Positions 5,506-10,805 of a stretch of 10,805 bases of DNA are shown piece after piece. The translations under genes and the position numbers were made by a program. Numbering within the stretch: position 1 is the first letter of the stretch; the number at the start of each line of letters is the position of its first letter. A model generated the notes under the pieces. It did not search any database. It was not told where the DNA came from and worked only from the letters and a program-made list of their open reading frames with translations. Source of the stretch: PRO6 sp049646625 (GTDB lineage: Bacteria; Pseudomonadota; Alphaproteobacteria; Rhizobiales; Xanthobacteraceae); assembly GCA_049646625.1 (NCBI GenBank), contig JBARWE010000228.1, positions 1 to 10,805 of the forward strand. Reading direction: 5' to 3'.

Positions 5506-6579
5506 TTTTTTGGCGGCGGCCTCGACCCGGCCGCGGTCCTCGGGCGAGAGCTGCGCATAGGCTTCATCCAGCATCAAGTCGCCCTTGCCGACGCTTTTGG
5601 CGACGAGGTGCCATTTCAGCCCCTCGATCTTGTCCATCGGCGCGCCCTGTCCCGTCACCAGCACGCGGGCGAGGCGGTTCTGCGCGATGGCACTGCCGCG
5701 CCGCGCCGCCTTCCACAGCAGCGCGACGGCCGCCGCCTCGTCCTTGGCAGTGCCGGTGCCGTTGTAGAGCGCGATGGCATATTCGACCTGCGCATCGAGA
5801 TTGTCGGCGAGGCTGGCCGCCTGCAGCAGCCGCGTCGCCTCGGCCGGGTTCTTGTCGACGCCGCGGCCTTCCTTGTAGAACAGCGCCAGCGCGTACTGCG
5901 CATCGGCGTTGCCGGCATCGGCCGCCTGCCGGAACAGTTCGGCCGCGCGCACGAAATCCTGCGGGAACACCTGGCCTTCGAGATACAGCATGCCGAGATT
6001 GTAGGCGGCGGTCGGCTCGCCGAGCTTGGCGGCAGCGGCGAGCAGCTTGGCGCCGGCGTTGCGGTCCGGCGGCGTGCCGCGGCCGGCGATGTGCATCATT
6101 GCCAGCGCGAACATCGCCTCGCGGTCACCGCGGTCGGCGGCCTGCCGATACCACGACACCGCCTTGGCTTCATCGCGCTTGACGCCAAGCCCCTGCGCAT
6201 ACAGTTCGCCGAGCATGGTCATCGCCTGCGGGTCCTGAAGCTCGCTGGCGCGTTTGGTGGCAAGCGTCAGTGCGGTGCGATACTGGCCGCGCTGGAAGGC
6301 GCCAAAAACGAGATCGACGCCGGCGTCATCGGCGGCGGCGGGCAGCGCCTCGGCGTCACGGCGCGGCTGTGGCGCCGGTGCGTCCTGCTGCTGCGCCTTC
6401 GGCGCCGCGGGTTTGGCGGCGGGTTTTGGCGCGGCCTTCGGCGGCTGTTTTGGCGCGGCTTTAGGCGCCGCGCGCGATGGTGCCTGCGCGCCGGGCGGGG
6501 TGAGTGAAATCTGCGCCGGCGCGGGCGCGGCATAGGCCACGCACCAGATCGTCACTGCCGCCGCGCGTGAAAACCTCAT
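5488..6579 (-). CDS. Secreted Sel1-repeat (TPR-like) protein
   Basis: This 363-residue protein has a signal peptide (MRFSRAAAVTIWCVAYAAPAPA, cleavage near 22-23). A low-complexity Ala/Pro/Lys linker follows at about 35-70 (AAPK/PKAAPK units), then about six Sel1-like repeats at 85-330. Sel1 hallmarks recur: AMTMLGELYAQGLGV, AMFALAMMHIAGRGT, AAYNLGMLYLEGQ, AQYALALFYKEGRGV, VEYAIALYNGTGT and AQNRLARVLVTGQGA. Such solenoids bind other proteins, often at the envelope; the partner is unknown. I chose the ATG at 6579, preceded by GGAGAAGG, because it puts the signal peptide at the very N-terminus. A start at 6609 adds 10 charged residues and has no ribosome site. The last codons (WLGIK) are one unit of a tandem repeat continuing past the stop. 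It starts 106 bases after the thiE-like gene. The basic linker could sit in peptidoglycan, which is a guess. Confidence 0.88.
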   Translation of the reverse strand: MRFSRAAAVTIWCVAYAAPAPAQISLTPPGAQAPSRAAPKAAPKQPPKAAPKPAAKPAAPKAQQQDAPAPQPRRDAEALPAAADDAGVDLVFGAFQRGQYRTALTLATKRASELQDPQAMTMLGELYAQGLGVKRDEAKAVSWYRQAADRGDREAMFALAMMHIAGRGTPPDRNAGAKLLAAAAKLGEPTAAYNLGMLYLEGQVFPQDFVRAAELFRQAADAGNADAQYALALFYKEGRGVDKNPAEATRLLQAASLADNLDAQVEYAIALYNGTGTAKDEAAAVALLWKAARRGSAIAQNRLARVLVTGQGAPMDKIEGLKWHLVAKSVGKGDLMLDEAYAQLSPEDRGRVEAAAKKWLGIK

Positions 6580-6625
6580 CCTTCTCCGGCCTCTGTCAGT
6601 CGCCGCCATCTTGAATGGAATACGG

Positions 6626-6648
6626 TGCGATCCGCAACGCCGATCGCA
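6626..6648. repeat. Small inverted repeat between thiE-like and Sel1 genes
   Basis: TGCGATC (6626-6632) and GATCGCA (6642-6648) form a perfect 7-bp inverted repeat with a 9-base spacer, in the gap between the thiE-like stop and the Sel1 start. No T-run follows on the - strand, so it is a weak terminator candidate; an operator is equally possible. Confidence 0.35.
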
Positions 6649-6651
6649 ATC

Positions 6652-6693
6652 AAAATCTCATGGCCAAGATGTCATGGCCAAAATCTCATGGCG
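6652..6693. repeat. Tandem 14-bp repeat (x3) over the thiE-like stop
   Basis: Three head-to-tail 14-bp units are present: AAAATCTCATGGCC (6652-6665), AAGATGTCATGGCC (6666-6679) and AAAATCTCATGGCG (6680-6693). The last unit contains the stop codon (TGA, 6688-6686) and final codons of the thiE-like gene; the other two lie downstream of it. The unit length is not a multiple of three, so the copies fall in different frames. The placement parallels the 15-bp array at the end of the neighbouring Sel1 gene, although unit length and sequence differ. Confidence 0.88.
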
Positions 6694-7333
6694 CGATGAT
6701 GGCGCCGATGGCGGTGGCAATCTCGGCCAGCGCCGCGCGCGGGCCGCGTGCGTCCTCCCATACCGCATCGCTGAGGAGGATGAAATCGGCGCCGGCGGCG
6801 GCGAACGCCCGCGCCTCGTCGCAGGTCGCTGCCGCGCCGACGCAGGGCGGCTGAAACACCTCGGCCCACCACTGGATGCGTTCGGCGATCGCCTCGATCG
6901 TCGGTCTGCGGCCTTCGCCGTCGGCATCGCCGAACAACAGATAATCGGCGCCGGCTTCGCCCGCGACCATGGCGTCGTGCCGCGTGGCAAGGCCGCCGAC
7001 GCCGGCGATGCGTTCGGGCTTGAGCGCCGGCAGCGCCGCCTCCAGCGCCGCCACGCCGGTCAGATGCGCGCCGTCGGCGCCGCTCCTGGCCACGAGATCG
7101 GGATGGCCGTCGACGAGCAGCGCCACGCCGGCGCCCTGGACCGTCGGCGCCAGCGCCTTGATGCGCTTGATCAGGGTGCGCTCGTCGGCGGGCGCAAGAT
7201 GCAGCAGCAGCGCGGCGACGTCGGCGCAAGCGAGCAGCGCCGGCAATTCGGCCGTCATAGCCGCCGGGTCCGCGACCGGCGGCGTTGCGAGGTAGAGCCG
7301 TGGCGCGCCGCCGGCTGCGGGCTGTGGCGTCAC
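6686..7333 (-). CDS. Degenerate thiamine-phosphate-synthase-like (ThiE fold) protein
   Basis: This 215-residue protein is recognisable as a ThiE/TenI-type TIM barrel from GADGAHLTGVAALEAALPAL (85-104), RIAGVGGLATRHDAMVAGEA (108-127) and GADYLLFGDADGEG (128-141). ThiE joins the thiazole and pyrimidine phosphates to make thiamine phosphate. Here its signature sites are missing: HLGQxD has become HLTGVA, the GPxFxTxTK substrate loop has become FGDADGEGRR, and the phosphate-binding GGI has become GAAAT (166-170). Normal enzyme activity is therefore doubtful, although databases would probably label it thiE. The start is a GTG at 7333 whose last two bases overlap the aldolase stop (GTGA), so translation is coupled to fbaB. 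An open frame extends back to 7612 but is only a shadow inside the aldolase gene. A role linked to the aldolase operon is inferred from coupling alone. No other thiamine gene is in the window. Confidence 0.82.
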   Translation of the reverse strand: MTPQPAAGGAPRLYLATPPVADPAAMTAELPALLACADVAALLLHLAPADERTLIKRIKALAPTVQGAGVALLVDGHPDLVARSGADGAHLTGVAALEAALPALKPERIAGVGGLATRHDAMVAGEAGADYLLFGDADGEGRRPTIEAIAERIQWWAEVFQPPCVGAAATCDEARAFAAAGADFILLSDAVWEDARGPRAALAEIATAIGAIIAP

Positions 7334-8358
7334 GCCGCTTTCTTCGCTTCCAGGTCGGCCTTCCACTCGCCCTTGCTGGCGAGGCCGTTCATGCGGGCGC
7401 GGTGGGCGAATGCCGCCTGCGCCGCCGCGACGTTCTCCGCCTTGCCGGCCCATGCCTTCTGCGGCGCCGCCTGTAGCGCGCGGCCGTAGGAGAAGGTGAG
7501 GTGCCACGGCAGCCCGCCGATCCGGTTCATGGCGTCGAGGTGGGCGGTGGCGTCCTCGTCGGACTGCCCGCCGGATAGAAACGCGATGCCCGGCACCGCC
7601 GCCGGCACGCATCCTTTGAGGAGTTTCACGGTCTTTTCCGCGACCTCCTGCACGCCGGCCTGCCTGGCGCTTTTCTTGCCGGCGATCGCCATGTTGGGCT
7701 TCAGGATCATGCCTTCCAGCGCGACGCGCTGGTAGTATAATTCCTGAAAGGTTTCCTTGAGCATGAACTCGGTGACCTCAAAGCAACGCTCGATATCGTG
7801 GTCGCCGTCCATCAGCACTTCCGGCTCGACGATCGGCACGATCGAGGCCGCCTGGCACAGCGCGGCGTAGCGCGCCAGCGCGTGCGCGTTGGTGCGGATC
7901 GCGGTGTAGCTCGGAATGCCCTGGCCGATGTCGATCACCGCGCGCCACTTGGCGAAGCGCGCGCCCTGCTCGTAGTATTTTGGCAGCCGGGTCGGCAGGC
8001 CGTCGAGGCCGGCGGTGATCAACTCGCCCGGACAGCCCGGCAGCGGCTTGGTGCCCTCGTCAACCTTGATGCCCGGAATCGCGCCGCTCTCTTCGATCAG
8101 CTTGACCAGCGGCGTGCCGTCCTTGGCCTTCTGCCAGATGGTTTCGTCGTAAAGGATGACGCCGGAGATGTGATTGGTCATCGCGTCCCTGGCGCGGAAC
8201 AACAGTTCGCGATAGTCGCGGCGGTTGTCCTCGGTCGAGTCCACCTTGATGGCGTCGAAGCGCTTCTTGATCGTGCCGGAGGATTCGTCGGCGGCCAGAA
8301 TGCCCTTGCCCGGCGCGACCATGGCCCGGGCGACTTTGTTGAGGTCTGCGAGGTTCAT
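7330..8358 (-). CDS. fbaB: Class I fructose-bisphosphate aldolase
   Basis: This 342-residue Schiff-base (class I, animal/plant-like) aldolase reversibly splits fructose-1,6-bisphosphate into dihydroxyacetone phosphate and glyceraldehyde-3-phosphate in the cytoplasm. The active site is complete: D24 (AADESSG), K98 (GIKVDEG), K137 (AKWR), E178/E180 (VEPEVL), Schiff-base K220 (MILKPNM), the LSGGQ loop (261-265) and R293 (YGRALQ). The C-terminus lacks the tyrosine that ends muscle-type aldolases. The ATG at 8358 has AGGAG 7 bases upstream; a frame extending to 8478 runs through a non-coding repeat and is rejected. It lies 169 bases after pgk, and its stop overlaps the GTG of the thiE-like gene. 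The symbol follows rhizobial usage (fbaB for the class I enzyme beside pgk and gap); it is not homologous to E. coli FbaB (DhnA family). Confidence 0.95.
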   Translation of the reverse strand: MNLADLNKVARAMVAPGKGILAADESSGTIKKRFDAIKVDSTEDNRRDYRELLFRARDAMTNHISGVILYDETIWQKAKDGTPLVKLIEESGAIPGIKVDEGTKPLPGCPGELITAGLDGLPTRLPKYYEQGARFAKWRAVIDIGQGIPSYTAIRTNAHALARYAALCQAASIVPIVEPEVLMDGDHDIERCFEVTEFMLKETFQELYYQRVALEGMILKPNMAIAGKKSARQAGVQEVAEKTVKLLKGCVPAAVPGIAFLSGGQSDEDATAHLDAMNRIGGLPWHLTFSYGRALQAAPQKAWAGKAENVAAAQAAFAHRARMNGLASKGEWKADLEAKKAA

Positions 8359-8387
8359 CGTGGTCTCCTGCTCGTCAGTCGAATGGA

Positions 8388-8432
8388 GCGTTTTCAAGCG
8401 AAGTGGGAACCGGTTCGCGTGAAGAAAACGCG
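8388..8432 (+). repeat. 45-bp palindromic intergenic repeat, copy B
   Basis: Outer arms GCGTTTTC (8388-8395) and GAAAACGC (8424-8431) flank a GAACCGGTTC centre (8407-8416). It matches copy A (4232-4276) at 41 of 45 positions but is inverted relative to it. It lies 29 bases upstream of the aldolase ATG, within the pgk-fbaB gap, so it is probably transcribed in the fbaB leader or forms the 3' structure of the pgk message. Confidence 0.82.
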
Positions 8433-8445
8433 CAGAACAGTGATT

Positions 8446-8467
8446 CGGACGAATGCCATGTCGTCCG
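8446..8467. repeat. Inverted repeat in the pgk-fbaB gap
   Basis: CGGACGA (8446-8452) and TCGTCCG (8461-8467) form a perfect 7-bp inverted repeat with an 8-base spacer, 61 bases after the pgk stop in transcription order. It could be the 3' hairpin of the pgk message or an operator for fbaB. No T-run follows, and no sigma70-type promoter could be recognised in this 169-base gap. Confidence 0.4.
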
Positions 8468-8527
8468 CGAAACTGCATTGTTGGGGATCAATGTCCCGAC
8501 ATCATGGCTGGGGATTGGCGCCGCGCG

Positions 8528-9727
8528 TCATTTGGCGCGCAGCACGTCAACGCCCGGCAGCGGCTTGCCTTCCATCCATTCGAGGAAGGCGCCGCCGGCG
8601 GTCGAGACATAAGTGAACTGATCGGCGACGCCGGCGGCGTTGAGCGCGGCCACGGTGTCGCCGCCGCCCGCCACCGACACCAGCGCCTTGGCGCGGGTGC
8701 GGTCCGCCGCATGGCGCGCCGCGGCGATGGTGCCGCGGTCGAAGGGGGTGAGTTCGAAGGCGCCGAGCGGGCCGTTCCACACCAGCGTCGCGGCGTCGTC
8801 GATTGCCGACTTGATGCGCTCGATCGAGCGCGGGCCGACGTCGAGGATCATGCCCTCGTGCGGGATGGCGTCGAGGCCGTAGGCTTGCGAGGGCGCATTG
8901 GCCTCGAAATGGAAGGCGACCACCGCATCCACCGGCAGGATGATGGCGCAGTTCTCGTTCTCGGCCTTGTCGAGGATGCGTAGCGCGGTGGCGGCGAGGT
9001 CCTTCTCGGCCAGCGACTTGCCGATGCCGACCCCTTGCGCATGCAGGAAGGTGTTGGCCATGCCGCCGCCGATCACCAGCGCATCGACCTTGCTGACGAG
9101 GTTTTCGAGAAGGTCGAGCTTGGTCGAGACTTTCGCGCCGCCGACGATGGCGATCACCGGATGGGTCGGCGCGTCGAGCGCTTTGCCCAGCGCATCGAGT
9201 TCGGCCTGCATGCTGCGCCCGGCATAGGCCGGCAGCTTATGGCCGAGACCCTCGGTCGAGGCGTGGGCACGATGGGCTGCGGAAAACGCATCGTTGACCC
9301 AGAGGTCGCCGAGCTTCGCCAACTCCGCGACGAAGGCGGGATCGTTGTTTTCCTCGCCGGCGTGGAAGCGGGTGTTTTCGAGGCAGAGAATGTCGCCGCC
9401 CTTCATCGCGGCGACCGCCTGGGCGGCGGCCTCGCCGATGCAGTCGTCGGCAAAGGCGACCGGCTTGTTCAGGACATGGCCGAGCGCCTCGGCCACGGGT
9501 TTGAGCGAGTCCTTCGTCTCGCGTCTGCCCTTGGGGCGGCCGAAATGGGCAAGCAGGATGACCTTCGCGCCTTTGCCGGCCAGTTCGGTGATGGTCGGCG
9601 CGATACGGGTCAGGCGCGTTGCGTCGCTGACGCGGCCATTGTCCATCGGCACGTTGAGATCGACGCGCAGCAGCACGCGCCTGTCTTTGACATTGGCATC
9701 GTCGAGGGTGCGGAACGGTTTGGCCAT
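8528..9727 (-). CDS. pgk: Phosphoglycerate kinase
   Basis: This 399-residue cytoplasmic enzyme interconverts 1,3-bisphosphoglycerate plus ADP with 3-phosphoglycerate plus ATP. Length and motifs are those of a full bacterial PGK: RVDLNVP (21-27), the basic-patch HFGRPKGRR (61-69), LENTRFHAGEE (116-126), GGAKVSTKL (196-204), the nucleotide-loop GGGMANTF (220-227), NGPLGAFE (318-325), GGGDT (354-358) and STAGGAFLE (375-383). The ATG at 9727 is preceded by GAGGCAGGG. It starts 63 bases after gap, with a strong hairpin between them, and is followed after 169 bases by fbaB, so the three form a glycolysis/gluconeogenesis cluster. No substitution at a key residue was seen. Confidence 0.97.
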   Translation of the reverse strand: MAKPFRTLDDANVKDRRVLLRVDLNVPMDNGRVSDATRLTRIAPTITELAGKGAKVILLAHFGRPKGRRETKDSLKPVAEALGHVLNKPVAFADDCIGEAAAQAVAAMKGGDILCLENTRFHAGEENNDPAFVAELAKLGDLWVNDAFSAAHRAHASTEGLGHKLPAYAGRSMQAELDALGKALDAPTHPVIAIVGGAKVSTKLDLLENLVSKVDALVIGGGMANTFLHAQGVGIGKSLAEKDLAATALRILDKAENENCAIILPVDAVVAFHFEANAPSQAYGLDAIPHEGMILDVGPRSIERIKSAIDDAATLVWNGPLGAFELTPFDRGTIAAARHAADRTRAKALVSVAGGGDTVAALNAAGVADQFTYVSTAGGAFLEWMEGKPLPGVDVLRAK

Positions 9728-9753
9728 GGCCCTGCCTCACGCTGAAAACAACG

Positions 9754-9778
9754 GCGCCGGGCGCGTGGCGCCCGGCGC
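9754..9778 (-). terminator. Strong hairpin between gap and pgk
   Basis: GCGCCGGGCGC (9754-9764) and GCGCCCGGCGC (9768-9778) form a perfect 11-bp, all-GC stem with a 3-base loop. On the - strand it begins 12 bases after the gap stop and is followed by CGTTGTTTTC, a moderately U-rich tail. It could be a partial terminator or a 3'-end stabiliser that yields more gap than pgk message. Full termination seems unlikely unless pgk has its own promoter in the remaining 26 bases, which is too short. Confidence 0.7.
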
Positions 9779-9790
9779 AGGGAGGTTGCC

Positions 9791-10798
<1,008 letters not shown>

Positions 10799-10805
10799 TT
10801 TCTTC

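Noticed and set aside
4583..7489. Long + strand open frames (4583-5560, 5377-6507, 6611-7489) opposite suhB, the Sel1 gene and the thiE-like gene
   Set aside because: They are antisense shadows expected in high-GC DNA, overlap well-supported genes, lack family motifs and have skewed composition. The repeated LDAKS at the start of the second is just the 15-bp array translated.
7334..7612. 93-residue upstream extension of the thiE-like protein
   Set aside because: It lies wholly inside the aldolase coding region in another frame; the GTG at 7333 overlapping the aldolase stop is the natural start.
8359..8478. 40-residue upstream extension of the aldolase
   Set aside because: It translates the intergenic palindromic repeat; class I aldolases of this type begin near the MNLADLNKVAR start, and a good ribosome site precedes the ATG at 8358.
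8522..8540. Hairpin at the pgk stop codon (GCGCG/CGCGC)
   Set aside because: A 5-bp stem in alternating GC sequence is expected by chance here, and no T-run follows.

Overview
The window looks like ordinary chromosome of a GC-rich alphaproteobacterium, most likely of the order Hyphomicrobiales (Bradyrhizobium/Rhodopseudomonas/Xanthobacteraceae side). The reasons are the gene order gap-pgk-class I aldolase-thiE-like, the alphaproteobacterial form of SuhB, small DUF892 and DUF3309 stress-type genes behind sites matching the alphaproteobacterial general stress response promoter (GGAAC-N17-GTT), and an intergenic palindromic repeat of the kind common in that group. The placement is inferred from protein and motif style; no database was searched.

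Layout. Only the leftmost gene, the 3' end of an exporter-type ABC transporter (2-811), is on the + strand. Everything else is on the - strand and is read from right to left: gap, pgk, fbaB (class I aldolase), a degenerate thiE-like gene overlapping fbaB by 4 bp, a secreted Sel1-repeat protein, suhB (inositol monophosphatase family), a 54-residue DUF3309 membrane peptide, a MotA/TolQ-like channel protein, a MotB/OmpA-like peptidoglycan-binding partner, a GNAT acetyltransferase and a DUF892 (YciE/YciF-type) ferritin-like protein. The ABC gene and the DUF892 gene converge on a GC-rich hairpin.

How the genes work together. Gap, Pgk and FbaB catalyse consecutive steps of lower glycolysis/gluconeogenesis (or the Calvin cycle, if present), and a strong hairpin between gap and pgk could set their relative expression. 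The MotA/TolQ-like and OmpA-like proteins form a predicted proton-driven inner-membrane/cell-wall complex, with the GNAT gene coupled 4 nt behind. DUF892 and DUF3309 each have a matching promoter with identical spacing and almost the same Shine-Dalgarno context, so they look like two separate general-stress-response units inside a housekeeping region.

Notable non-coding structure: (a) the two GGAAC-N17-GTT promoters; (b) a hairpin 4 nt upstream of the DUF3309 ribosome binding site; (c) short tandem repeats that include the stop codons of two neighbouring genes, the Sel1 protein (4 x 15 bp) and the thiE-like gene (3 x 14 bp); (d) two copies of a 45-bp palindromic repeat, 41/45 identical, in opposite orientations. 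No mobile element, CRISPR array, tRNA, rRNA or defence system was seen, and no intergenic stretch exceeds 300 bases. I do not see a convincing new multi-gene system; the points of interest are the regulatory and repeat structures and the eroded ThiE-like protein.
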